A DNA stretch of 64,000 nucleotides, from contig NZ_CP129968.2 in assembly GCF_030503875.2 (NCBI RefSeq), forward strand, positions 3,126,001 to 3,190,000, read 5' to 3'. Under the pieces are notes generated by a model, which saw only the letters and a list, made by a program, of their open reading frames with translations, did no database searches and was not told the DNA's origin. The DNA comes from Marivirga arenosa. GTDB taxonomy: Bacteria > Bacteroidota > Bacteroidia > Cytophagales > Cyclobacteriaceae. Made by a program: the position numbers and the translations under genes. Shown here one piece after another: positions 10,119 to 18,278 of the stretch (its first letter is position 1; every line of letters starts with the position of its first letter).

Positions 10119-10121
10119 CGG

Positions 10122-11036
10122 ATGGCAAAGAAACCCAGAAAAGCATTAGGAAGAGGCTTAGGCGCTCTTTTAGAAGATTCGGATTCTAATAAGGAATCTT
10201 CAAAAAAAGGTAATCAGGATATTACAGATTTCTCAGGCGGAGCTTCAATTAACGAAATTTCAATTGAGGATATTGAAGTAAATCCTTTTCAACCAAGAAC
10301 TGATTTTGACAAACAAGCATTAGAAGAATTAGCGGAGTCAATAAAAGTTCAAGGAATTATTCAACCCATTACGGTTAGAAAATTAAGTAAAGATAGTTAC
10401 CAGCTAATATCTGGTGAAAGAAGAACCCAAGCTTCAAAATTAGCAGGACTAAAAAGCATTCCAGCCTACATAAGAACTGCTGATGATCAGCAGATGCTTG
10501 AAATGGCTTTAATTGAGAATATTCAAAGAGAAAATCTTAATTCTATTGAAATAGCACTTAGTTATCAGCGATTACTAACAGAATGTGATTTAAAACAAGA
10601 GCAATTAGGTGATAGGGTAGGTAAAAATAGATCAACCGTTAATAATTATTTAAGATTATTAAAACTTCCACCTGATATACAATCAGCTATCAGAGATAAA
10701 AAAATTAGTATGGGGCATGCCCGTGCTATAATCAATATTGATGATATAGATAAGCAACTGGATGTTTTCAACAAAATATTGAAAGATGATCTTTCTGTAA
10801 GAAAAGTTGAAGCATTAGTTCGTGAACTCACAAGTGGTGAAGGCAAAGAAAAAGATAAGCAAGCAAAAGCTGAGATGCCATATGAAGCAAAACAAGTTCA
10901 AACTAAACTTTCTTCACATTTTGGCACTAAAGTTGGTATGAAAATTGATAAAAATAACAAAGGAGAAATTAAAATTCCTTTCTTATCTAAGGATGATTTA
11001 AATAGAATTTTAGACATTCTTTCAGTAGAACTTTAA
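10122..11036 (+). CDS. parB: ParB-family chromosome-partitioning protein
   Basis: The 304-residue protein opens with the classic RKALGRGLGALLED leader, which in ParB proteins contacts ParA. The ParB/Srx domain follows, with NPFQPRTDF, the GERR motif of the CTP-binding pocket and ENIQRENLN. A helix-turn-helix (GDRVGKNRSTVNNYLRLL, about 165-185) reads parS, and a C-terminal dimerisation domain ends the protein. I saw no consensus parS palindrome near the operon, but I could not search the window exhaustively. Confidence 0.95.
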   Translation: MAKKPRKALGRGLGALLEDSDSNKESSKKGNQDITDFSGGASINEISIEDIEVNPFQPRTDFDKQALEELAESIKVQGIIQPITVRKLSKDSYQLISGERRTQASKLAGLKSIPAYIRTADDQQMLEMALIENIQRENLNSIEIALSYQRLLTECDLKQEQLGDRVGKNRSTVNNYLRLLKLPPDIQSAIRDKKISMGHARAIINIDDIDKQLDVFNKILKDDLSVRKVEALVRELTSGEGKEKDKQAKAEMPYEAKQVQTKLSSHFGTKVGMKIDKNNKGEIKIPFLSKDDLNRILDILSVEL

Positions 11037-11037
11037 A

Positions 11038-11643
11038 ATGCAAAAATCTTTATTCGTTTTCATATTTTTATTTGCAGCTGTATTTGCAAAAGGTCAAGAG
11101 ATACAAAAAGCTGATTCTTCAAACCTACGGTTAGCAAATGAAAATAAAGAAATACAGCAATTTCAATCTCAAGATACTATCCATTCCCCAAGAAGAGCAG
11201 CCTTGTATTCGGCTATTATTCCGGGAATGGGTCAGTTTTACAATGAAAAATATTGGAAAATACCAATCGTTTATGCATTAGGAGCCTTAGCGATTAATCA
11301 AATCAAACAAAATCATCAAAATTACTTATTGTTCCGTAATATATACATCAACTTGAATGATGGTATAGCAGAAAATAATGATCAAATTCAAAATTACATT
11401 GACATAGGATTCGATTTGGAAAGAAGTAATCGTACAATTGACCGATACAAGAGAGATAGAGATTACTGGATAATCCTTTCGGGCCTTTTCTATATACTAA
11501 ATATTGTTGATGCTACGGTTGATGCCCATTTAAGGGAATTTAATATAAATCCCGATTTAAGTTTAAATGTACAGCCTGAATTTAAAAGAAATCCTTACAA
11601 TAATATGACTGCAGGTTTAACGCTAAATTTTAGATTGAAATAA
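11038..11643 (+). CDS. DUF5683 membrane protein
   Basis: This is a 201-residue exported protein with a signal peptide (residues 1-19, ending AKGQ) and the DUF5683 core ALYSAIIPGMGQFYNEKYWK, followed by a membrane segment (about 78-96) and a second one near 140-160. The PGMGQFYN phrase resembles the turn of TM2-type membrane proteins. It sits one base after parB, and its stop overlaps the dapB start (TAATG). The function is unknown; conservation of this position in Bacteroidota suggests an envelope or growth role but does not show it. Confidence 0.8.
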   Translation: MQKSLFVFIFLFAAVFAKGQEIQKADSSNLRLANENKEIQQFQSQDTIHSPRRAALYSAIIPGMGQFYNEKYWKIPIVYALGALAINQIKQNHQNYLLFRNIYINLNDGIAENNDQIQNYIDIGFDLERSNRTIDRYKRDRDYWIILSGLFYILNIVDATVDAHLREFNINPDLSLNVQPEFKRNPYNNMTAGLTLNFRLK

Positions 11644-12353
11644 TGAAAATACTTCTAATTGGTCACGGTAAAATGGGAAAAGCTATTGAGGAATATGCCA
11701 TTCAGAGAGGACATAGCCTAGTAGCCACAGTTGATGTAAACGATACGCTGATGCCTACTTTAGCTGAACAAGCCGATGTGGCGATAGAATTCACCCACCC
11801 TGAAGCTGCTTTTGAAAACATAAAATTCTGTTTGGAGCATAATTTACCTGTTTTATCAGGAACTACCGGCTGGTTAGATAAATTATCCGAAATCGAAAAA
11901 ATATGTCAGGAAAATGATGGAACATTCTTATATGCATCCAATTTTTCAATAGGTGTAAATTTATTTTTCAAACTGAATAAGTTCTTAGCTAAGCTTATGA
12001 GTCCTCACGACCTCTATAAGCCCTCTATGGTAGAAGTACATCATACTCATAAGAAAGATGCGCCTAGTGGCACTGCTATTACTTTAGCTGAAGGTGTAAT
12101 TGAAGAACATAAAGGATATTCATCGTGGAAAAACGATAGCAATGTAAAAGATAATGAGGTTCCAATTACTTCAGAAAGAATTGGAGAAATACCAGGTACA
12201 CACAAAATAACTTACAAGTCAGAAGTGGATCAAATTAGCATAGAACATGAAGCTTATAGCCGAGATGGCTTTGTTCAAGGTGCTGTTTTAGTAGCCGAGT
12301 GGTTACCAGCTCAAAAAGGAGTTGTTAAAATTGATGACTTCTTAAAATTATAA
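11643..12353 (+). CDS. dapB: 4-hydroxy-tetrahydrodipicolinate reductase
   Basis: DapB reduces the DapA product on the way to meso-diaminopimelate and lysine. The N-terminal dinucleotide fold begins ILLIGHGKMGKA, the linker has SGTTGW, and the active site is the VEVHHTHKKDAPSGTA segment (the His-His pair and the lysine of the KxxAPSGTA box). Length is 236, slightly shorter than the 270 of E. coli and typical of this phylum. Its start overlaps the DUF5683 stop by one base, and lepB follows after 3 bases. Diaminopimelate feeds the cell wall, so the operon joins chromosome segregation and envelope growth genes. Confidence 0.95.
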   Translation: MKILLIGHGKMGKAIEEYAIQRGHSLVATVDVNDTLMPTLAEQADVAIEFTHPEAAFENIKFCLEHNLPVLSGTTGWLDKLSEIEKICQENDGTFLYASNFSIGVNLFFKLNKFLAKLMSPHDLYKPSMVEVHHTHKKDAPSGTAITLAEGVIEEHKGYSSWKNDSNVKDNEVPITSERIGEIPGTHKITYKSEVDQISIEHEAYSRDGFVQGAVLVAEWLPAQKGVVKIDDFLKL

Positions 12354-12356
12354 GAT

Positions 12357-13478
12357 ATGAAAATTCCTTTTTTCAATAAAAAAAAGAAACCTGCTAAGCC
12401 CAAATCTAAATTAAGAGAATGGGTAGATGCATTAATTTTTGCTGTAATTGCAGCTACAATAATAAGATGGGCTACTCTTGAAGCTTTTGTGATTCCTACG
12501 CCATCAATGGAAGGAACATTACTAGTTGGTGATTATTTGTTTGTAAGTAAATTACACTATGGACCAAGAACACCTAGAACACCACTTCAATTACCTTTAA
12601 CTCATAGAAGATTTTATGGAACTGAAAATGTGCCTGCCTATTTAGACTGGATTCAACTTCCTCAAGTGAGAATTCCCGGGTTCAGTGAGGTAAAAAGAAA
12701 TGATGCAGTAGTTTTTAATTATCCTGAGGAACTCCAATATCCATTAGATTTAAGAGAATACTACATTAAAAGATGTGTTGGAATCCCAGGAGATAAAGTG
12801 CAGGTTATTGATGCAACTTTATACATAAATGATGAAAAAGCTTATGTACCTGAAGATATACAGTTTAGTTACTTTATAAAAACTAAGCAAACCATTAGAG
12901 ACAGGGTTTTTGAAGATTATAATATATGGGATAAGGTGTATGAACCAGGGTATGGATATCGAGTACATGCTGAACCAAAAGATATAGAAAGAATGAAATC
13001 ATTGAATTTTATTGATGATATCATATTTTCTCCTACCTATAAAAATGGTCAAATCCTTTCTACAGACAGCACAGATGTAGATCCATCTACTTTCCCTAAA
13101 ACACCGGAAACAAATTGGAATAAAGATTTTTATGGCCCTATTTATGTTCCGAAAGAAGGGCAAACCATAAAAATAAATCATAAAAACCTATTAATGTACG
13201 GTGATGTACTTAGGTATTACGAACACCTTGAAGATGTGCAAATTAAAGACGATAAATTATTCATTGAAGGCCAACAAGTAAATGAATATACATTCTCTCA
13301 AGATTACTTCTTTATGATGGGAGATAATCGTCACAATTCATGGGATAGTCGCTATTGGGGATTTGTTCCTAAAGATCACGTTGTGGGAAAAGCATTGTTT
13401 ATCTGGATGAGTATGGATCCTAATCAGTCATTTTTCAATAAAATAAGATGGGAGCGTATATTTTCTGGAATTGAATAA
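12357..13478 (+). CDS. lepB: Signal peptidase I
   Basis: LepB cleaves signal peptides on the outer face of the inner membrane. One membrane helix (about 24-46) is followed directly by the catalytic serine S50 in PTPSMEGTL. The general-base lysine is K138 in YYIKRCVGIPGDKV, and the conserved box GDNRHNSWDSRYWG lies near the C-terminus. At 373 residues it has a long insertion (about 150-290) between the lysine box and the final box, as is common in Bacteroidota. It is the last gene of the par operon, with a strong terminator 30 bases on. Confidence 0.95.
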   Translation: MKIPFFNKKKKPAKPKSKLREWVDALIFAVIAATIIRWATLEAFVIPTPSMEGTLLVGDYLFVSKLHYGPRTPRTPLQLPLTHRRFYGTENVPAYLDWIQLPQVRIPGFSEVKRNDAVVFNYPEELQYPLDLREYYIKRCVGIPGDKVQVIDATLYINDEKAYVPEDIQFSYFIKTKQTIRDRVFEDYNIWDKVYEPGYGYRVHAEPKDIERMKSLNFIDDIIFSPTYKNGQILSTDSTDVDPSTFPKTPETNWNKDFYGPIYVPKEGQTIKINHKNLLMYGDVLRYYEHLEDVQIKDDKLFIEGQQVNEYTFSQDYFFMMGDNRHNSWDSRYWGFVPKDHVVGKALFIWMSMDPNQSFFNKIRWERIFSGIE

Positions 13479-13507
13479 GCATAAAAAGTATTAAATAAAA
13501 ATTTAAG

Positions 13508-13540
13508 AAAGCCCTTCAAAAGATTTTGAAGGGCTTTTTA
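13508..13540 (+). terminator. Intrinsic terminator after lepB
   Basis: A 14-base inverted repeat (13508-13521 with 13524-13537, AAAGCCCTTCAAAA and its complement) runs into a T-run. It closes the par-dapB-lepB operon. Confidence 0.85.
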
Positions 13541-13596
13541 ATTGAATATGGTCTGCATATTTGTAAAGACCGCTACTTATATAGAATTTTGCATCT

Positions 13597-14499
13597 ATGA
13601 ACAAAAAGTCAATGCCTGCTAATCAAGAGCTTAAGCGCTATAAAATTGAAAAAGATAGTGAATTATTTAAGTATCTTATCGAATTCTTTTCTAGTAAAAA
13701 AAAGCCTTTACTTAAATCAATAATGGGAGGTGGTCAAATCCGAATAAATGGGGATGTAATTACTCAGTTTAATCATCCTTTAAAAAAGGGTGATACAATG
13801 GAAATCAATTGGTCTAAACCATCAAAAAAGGTAAAGCTTCAAAAGTTAAATATTATTTATGAAGACCAAGATTTAATTGTAATTGAAAAAGAAGCAGGTT
13901 TATTATCTGTTGCCTCTTTAAAGGAAAAAAAGAAAAATGCAGTTCAGATTTTAAAAGAACATGTTGAAGCTGTTGATCCAAATAGCAGAGTATACATTAT
14001 CCATAGGTTGGAAAGGGAGGCTTCTGGAATATTATTATTTGCTAAAAGTAAAAAAGTACAAGAGCTGCTTCAAAACTCTTGGGAAGATTATGTAATTGAT
14101 AGAAAGTATGTTGCGGTAGTAGAGGGTAAAGTGAAGCAAGCAAATGGAACCTTGAAAAATTATCTAAGAAGCAATAAAAACAATCGAGTATTTGTAGTGG
14201 ACACTCCAAATAATGCCACTGAAGCCATTAGTCATTTCCACGTCTTAAAACAATCTAATGCATATTCAATGCTTGAATTTAGATTAAATACGGGTTTTAA
14301 AAATCAAATTAGGGTTCAGATGGCTCACTTCGGACATCCCGTAACCGGTGATAAAAAATATACAGCCAAGAAAAATCCTTTGGGTAGAGTGGCTTTACAT
14401 GCAAATCTTATTGAATTAAAACACCCCATAACTGGGGAACATTTAAAGTTTGAACTAGTTCCCCCTTCAAACTTTCGTAATTTAGTTGCGAAGGCATAA
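13597..14499 (+). CDS. RluA-family pseudouridine synthase-like protein with altered catalytic residue
   Basis: The 300-residue protein has an N-terminal S4-like RNA-binding region (about 33-72, with QIRINGDVI) and an RluA catalytic domain (about 85-290) with IIYEDQDLIVIEKEAG and the C-terminal NTGFKNQIRVQMAHFGHP box. In RluA enzymes the catalytic aspartate lies in HRLDxxTSG. Here the segment reads HRLEREASG, so the position is E139 (codon gaa at 14011-14013). The aspartate is considered essential in this superfamily, so the protein may be inactive, a binding-only paralogue, or active with glutamate. Framing and length are otherwise normal. The gene lies between the lepB terminator and a hydroxyacid dehydrogenase. 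Confidence 0.85.
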   Translation: MNKKSMPANQELKRYKIEKDSELFKYLIEFFSSKKKPLLKSIMGGGQIRINGDVITQFNHPLKKGDTMEINWSKPSKKVKLQKLNIIYEDQDLIVIEKEAGLLSVASLKEKKKNAVQILKEHVEAVDPNSRVYIIHRLEREASGILLFAKSKKVQELLQNSWEDYVIDRKYVAVVEGKVKQANGTLKNYLRSNKNNRVFVVDTPNNATEAISHFHVLKQSNAYSMLEFRLNTGFKNQIRVQMAHFGHPVTGDKKYTAKKNPLGRVALHANLIELKHPITGEHLKFELVPPSNFRNLVAKA

Positions 14500-14508
14500 T
14501 CAAAAATT

Positions 14509-15441
14509 ATGGCTAAAAAGAATATACTTACTTACGGGAAACTAGCTGAAGGCTTTCATGATTTCATAAAAGAAGAATATGAAGAATTGAATTGCTTAGT
14601 TGCACAAAACAAGGATGAAATCAGTACTCTACTTCCTGATTGTCAGTACATAGGAGGATTCAATTTTTTAAAAGATCAAAGCATAGACCATTTAGAATGG
14701 ATACACTCTTTTGGAGCAGGAGTTGATAGTTTCATGAGATTAAACCTTCCAGAAAACTTAAAACTGACCAAAACAAAAGGTAAAATGGGCCAGAGAATGG
14801 CTGAATATTGTTTAACCTACATACTTGAAGATTTAAATAAATCTAATTTATATAATGTAAATCAATCAACTAAAACATGGGACCAAGTAGTGCCTAAATC
14901 CCTCTCAAAGCAAAGTGTTATCATTTTTGGAACGGGAAATATCAGTACAGACATAGCCCAAGTTCTACAACCATTGGTTAAAAATATTGTGGGGGTAAAC
15001 ACCAGCGGAAAGAACAAGGAATTTTTTGATGTATGCGTCCCAATTGAAAAATTTGAAATTGATAATATTGATCCTGAAGCAATCATAATTAATACGCTAC
15101 CTGCTACCGAAAACACCTATAACATTTTTGACTCTTCATTCTTTTCCTCTCTTCAAAATGCATTTTTTATTAATATTGGTAGAGGCCATTCTGTAAATGA
15201 AGATGACTTATTAATTGCTTTAGACAAAAATCAACTACGAAATGCCGTTTTGGATGTATTCAAAGAAGAGCCTTTACCAAAAAGCTCCAAGCTTTGGGAG
15301 CATTCTAAGTGCATAATTACACCTCATATTTCTGGAATAACTTTGCTTGAAGATGTGAAACAAAGTTTTAAAATAGCTTATGAAGCTGTAATCAAAGGTA
15401 AATCAAATAACCTAATGGTAGATACTGAAAGGGGCTACTAA
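14509..15441 (+). CDS. D-isomer-specific 2-hydroxyacid dehydrogenase (GhrA-like)
   Basis: This 310-residue NAD(P)-dependent dehydrogenase resembles glyoxylate/hydroxypyruvate reductase A. The cofactor site is IIFGTGNIST; the third glycine of the usual GxGxxG is serine. The catalytic triad is visible as R in NIGRGHSVNE, E in VFKEEPLP and H in ITPHISG. The true substrate cannot be read from sequence. It starts 9 bases after the RluA-like gene, probably as a two-gene unit, and is followed by a strong hairpin that also ends the facing gene. Confidence 0.88.
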   Translation: MAKKNILTYGKLAEGFHDFIKEEYEELNCLVAQNKDEISTLLPDCQYIGGFNFLKDQSIDHLEWIHSFGAGVDSFMRLNLPENLKLTKTKGKMGQRMAEYCLTYILEDLNKSNLYNVNQSTKTWDQVVPKSLSKQSVIIFGTGNISTDIAQVLQPLVKNIVGVNTSGKNKEFFDVCVPIEKFEIDNIDPEAIIINTLPATENTYNIFDSSFFSSLQNAFFINIGRGHSVNEDDLLIALDKNQLRNAVLDVFKEEPLPKSSKLWEHSKCIITPHISGITLLEDVKQSFKIAYEAVIKGKSNNLMVDTERGY

Positions 15442-15479
15442 TTGTCTTCCTATTTATCAAGGTAAATAGGAAGACAATT
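15440..15479. terminator. Bidirectional terminator between convergent genes
   Basis: A perfect 17-base stem (15440-15456 with 15463-15479) with a 6-base loop lies between the stop of the hydroxyacid dehydrogenase and the facing DUF3127 gene. T-rich sequence on both sides lets it serve both strands. Confidence 0.8.
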
Positions 15480-15486
15480 TCTTTAA

Positions 15487-15867
15487 TTAAAATGGTAATT
15501 CATCATCTTCACTTGGAGGTGGTGGAGTATCTTGAGCTCCGGAAGCTGGTGGGCCCGCAGGAGGTGGTGTAGATGCATTTGGAATTCCACCTAAATTCCC
15601 ATCAGAAGCTTTTTCTACTGACCAAATTTTTACATTTGTATACCACTTGCCATTATATTCTCTGCTATCAATATTTATTTTTGCCGTTAGCTCTTCCCCT
15701 TTCTTGATATTGAAACCATCTATTTTATCACCCCAAGCCTCTGCACATACTTTTTTAGGATATTGTTCTTGAGTTTCAATTATATAAGATTGTTTTCTCC
15801 ACTCTCCATTCTTTCCTTGTCCCTTTTCTTCAGGAAGAATGTCAATAACTTTTCCTTTTAACTCCAT
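15487..15867 (-). CDS. DUF3127 OB-fold protein with SSB-like C-terminal tail
   Basis: The 126-residue protein has an N-terminal DUF3127 domain (about 1-88), predicted to be an OB fold, with ELKGKVIDILPEEKGQGKNG and NGKWYTNVKIWSVEK. A Gly/Pro/Ala-rich disordered linker (about 92-118) leads to the acidic tip EDDELPF. That tip closely resembles the C-terminal peptide of bacterial single-stranded DNA-binding protein, DDDIPF in E. coli, which recruits replication and repair proteins. DUF3127 proteins are described as SSB-related, so a role in single-stranded nucleic acid binding is likely but not shown here. Confidence 0.85.
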   Translation of the reverse strand: MELKGKVIDILPEEKGQGKNGEWRKQSYIIETQEQYPKKVCAEAWGDKIDGFNIKKGEELTAKINIDSREYNGKWYTNVKIWSVEKASDGNLGGIPNASTPPPAGPPASGAQDTPPPPSEDDELPF

Positions 15868-16007
15868 TTATTCTACTAATTTATTCAAAATACAAAAATG
15901 TTAAATATTATTACACCCACCTAATTACAATAGTTATTTATGTAAAAAACATTGGTTAAAACTAAACTAGCGACTTTCTTTGCATTTCAATATAATAATT
16001 AACAATT

Positions 16008-16289
16008 ATGCTTCAGGCACTTAGAATAACCGCCATATTAGAAGGAATTTCATATTTATTACTAGGAATTACTATGCCGCTAAAATATTCAATGAATATG
16101 CCCCAACCTAATTATTTTGTGGGTATGGCTCATGGAGTATTATTTATTGCTTACTGTTCATTGGTAATCATTGTGGCTAGCAAATATAAATGGAATTTGA
16201 AACTTAGCTTTTTATCTTTACTTGCTTCCTTAATACCATTTGGAACTTTCTATGCTGACTGGAAATGGTTTAGAACTATAAAAGCTTAG
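16008..16289 (+). CDS. DUF3817 small integral membrane protein
   Basis: This 93-residue protein has three likely membrane helices (about 8-26, 40-62 and 66-84) and the DUF3817 pattern: RITAILEGISYLLL near the start, GMAHGVLFIAY in the middle, and the end FGTFYADWKWFR. DUF3817 is also found at the C-terminus of some transporters and has no established function. A near-consensus -7 element (TTTCTTTG, 15975-15982) lies 25 bases upstream of the ATG. Confidence 0.85.
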   Translation: MLQALRITAILEGISYLLLGITMPLKYSMNMPQPNYFVGMAHGVLFIAYCSLVIIVASKYKWNLKLSFLSLLASLIPFGTFYADWKWFRTIKA

Positions 16290-16323
16290 TCAACATTCGC
16301 TTCTGCCTCGAATCTAAATTACT

Positions 16324-16331
16324 TATCTTTG
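16324..16331 (+). promoter_or_regulatory. purB: Candidate -7 element (TATCTTTG) of purB
   Basis: TATCTTTG ends 18 bases before the ATG at 16350. It overlaps a possible TTG start at 16329, which argues that translation begins at 16350. Confidence 0.55.
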
Positions 16332-16349
16332 CCCTTTAAATTTATAACC

Positions 16350-17693
16350 ATGGAATTAACTACTTTAACTGCTATATCTCCAATAGATGGACGCTACAGA
16401 AATAAAACACAGAGCCTTGCTGAATTCTTCTCAGAATGGGGTTTGATAAGATATAGAGTGCATATTGAGGTAGAATATTTCATTGCATTATGTGAGCTAC
16501 CATTACCTCAGTTAAAGGATTTCGATAAAAGTTTGTTTCCTAAAATGAGATCCTTGGTCTATGATTTTTCGGAAAAAGATGCATTAGTCATTAAGGAAAT
16601 TGAAAAGACTACAAATCACGATGTAAAAGCAGTCGAATATTTTTTAAAACAAAAATTTGATGATTTAGGAATTGGGGGCCAAAAAGAATTTATTCACTTT
16701 GGTTTAACTTCACAAGACATCAACAATACCGCCACTCCTTTATTATTAAAAGAGGCTACTGAAAAAGTATATTTACCGCTCTTAGGAGAAGTTAAAGAGA
16801 TCGTAAGTAAATATTCAAATGAGTGGAAAGGTGTCCCTATGCTGGCTAAAACACACGGGCAGCCTGCTTCCCCTACGCGACTAGGTAAAGAAATTCATGT
16901 ATTTGCAACAAGGATTGAAGAACAACTAAATTTATATAATACAATACCTTTTGCAGCCAAATTTGGTGGCGCTACTGGTAATTTTAATGCGCATCATGTT
17001 GCCTATCCTAATATCAATTGGAAAGAATTTGGTGATAACTTTTGTGAAAAATATTTGGGTTTAAAACGATCTGAACCCACTACTCAAATAGAACATTACG
17101 ACCATTTAGCAGCTTTATTCGATAATTTTAAAAGAATTAATACGATTCTATTAGATTTAAGTAAAGATGTATGGCAATACATTAGCATGAACTATTTTAA
17201 ACAAAAGATTTCTAAAAATGAGGTTGGTTCATCTGCAATGCCACATAAAGTAAATCCGATCGATTTTGAAAACGCAGAAGGTAATTTGGGAATTGCCAAT
17301 GCACTTTTAGAGCATTTAGCAGCAAAACTTCCAATATCAAGATTGCAAAGAGATTTAACGGATTCTACCGTTTTAAGAAATATAGGAGTTCCTTTAGCGC
17401 ATGGAGTCATTGCGTTTGAATCGCTTAAAAAAGGATTAAATAAACTGGAGTTAAATCAAGATGCTATTAAATCTGATTTAAATGAAAACTGGGCTGTAGT
17501 AGCTGAGGCTATTCAAACTATTTTAAGAAGAGAAGCTTATCCATCTCCTTATGAGGCTTTAAAAGCTTTGACAAGGAAGAATGAGAAGATTACACAGAAT
17601 ACAATCTCTGAATTTATTGATCAGCTTGATGTTTCAGATACGATAAAAAATGAATTAAAAGATATAACTCCTTTTAATTATACCGGTATTTAA
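16350..17693 (+). CDS. purB: Adenylosuccinate lyase
   Basis: PurB catalyses two beta-eliminations in purine synthesis: SAICAR to AICAR and adenylosuccinate to AMP. The 447-residue protein has the fumarase/aspartase superfamily signature SSAMPHKVNPIDFENAEGN, the catalytic histidine region KTHGQPASPTRLGKE and HFGLTSQDINNTA, and the substrate-binding start SPIDGRYRNKT. I chose the ATG at 16350 because a promoter-like TATCTTTG overlaps the only upstream alternative. The stop directly abuts the stop of the facing HAD gene. Confidence 0.96.
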   Translation: MELTTLTAISPIDGRYRNKTQSLAEFFSEWGLIRYRVHIEVEYFIALCELPLPQLKDFDKSLFPKMRSLVYDFSEKDALVIKEIEKTTNHDVKAVEYFLKQKFDDLGIGGQKEFIHFGLTSQDINNTATPLLLKEATEKVYLPLLGEVKEIVSKYSNEWKGVPMLAKTHGQPASPTRLGKEIHVFATRIEEQLNLYNTIPFAAKFGGATGNFNAHHVAYPNINWKEFGDNFCEKYLGLKRSEPTTQIEHYDHLAALFDNFKRINTILLDLSKDVWQYISMNYFKQKISKNEVGSSAMPHKVNPIDFENAEGNLGIANALLEHLAAKLPISRLQRDLTDSTVLRNIGVPLAHGVIAFESLKKGLNKLELNQDAIKSDLNENWAVVAEAIQTILRREAYPSPYEALKALTRKNEKITQNTISEFIDQLDVSDTIKNELKDITPFNYTGI

Positions 17694-18209
17694 TCATATC
17701 AATATAATATTTTGAACTGCACCCCATAGATTTTCTTCATGGGGTGTTTCTTTTTCAGGGCTTTCTTTATCTCCGATCAGTATACCTTTTACACCAACTC
17801 GCTCAGCAGCCTCAATATCCCTTTTTGAATCTCCTACCATAAATGAAGCCTTTGGATCGATATTCCATTTTGCCATAGCCTTTTCAAGCATTAGGCTATC
17901 AGGTTTCCGTAATAAGGATTGAGTGGTAATTGGATGATGTGGGCAATAATAAATATCATCAATAAAACTTCCCGTTTGGACTTGTAAATAATTATAACAA
18001 TTCATAACATCTTCGGCTGAATATAGCCCTTTCGCAATTCCTGCCTGGTTTGTAATAACTATCAATAAATATCCGTTTTCCTTCAGCATTTTTAAAGCAT
18101 CAGGAACACCATTTAATATATTAAAGTCATCTAATTTATATGTATATTCTCCTCTTTCTTCATTTAAAACTCCATCTCGATCTAAAAAAATACATTTTCT
18201 ACCAGTCAT
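17694..18209 (-). CDS. HAD-IIIA phosphatase, GmhB-like but lacking the full zinc site
   Basis: The 171-residue protein has the HAD nucleophile motif FLDRDGVLNEE (D10 and D12), the threonine motif in VITNQAGIAKG, the lysine in LRKPDSLML and the final acid motif MVGDSKRDIEAAERVG. Length and layout match D,D-heptose 1,7-bisphosphate 7-phosphatase (GmhB) and histidinol phosphatases. GmhB normally holds zinc with CxHxxx and a later CxC pair; here CPHHP is present but the second cysteine pair is missing, because the loop goes straight from TTQSL to LRKP. The substrate may therefore differ. No other heptose gene is nearby. Confidence 0.82.
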   Translation of the reverse strand: MTGRKCIFLDRDGVLNEERGEYTYKLDDFNILNGVPDALKMLKENGYLLIVITNQAGIAKGLYSAEDVMNCYNYLQVQTGSFIDDIYYCPHHPITTQSLLRKPDSLMLEKAMAKWNIDPKASFMVGDSKRDIEAAERVGVKGILIGDKESPEKETPHEENLWGAVQNIILI

Positions 18210-18227
18210 AAAATTCTTTTGTGTAAT

Positions 18228-18262
18228 TGATCGGCAATATCAGAAAAGATTTTTTAGTTTTG
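18228..18262 (+). promoter_or_regulatory. Candidate promoter for the glycosyltransferase
   Basis: TTTG (18228-18231) and TAGTTTTG (18255-18262) are separated by 23 bases, a little longer than the usual spacing, and the second ends 16 bases before the ATG at 18279. Confidence 0.45.
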
Positions 18263-18278
18263 AAGTTCATAGCGTTTT

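Noticed and set aside
9163..13560. Search for a parS site near parAB
   Set aside because: I saw no TGTTTCACGTGAAACA-like palindrome. The site may be elsewhere in the chromosome; a full motif search is needed.
13597..14499. RluA-like gene as a frameshifted pseudogene
   Set aside because: The frame is intact over the full family length with all other motifs present; only the catalytic residue differs.
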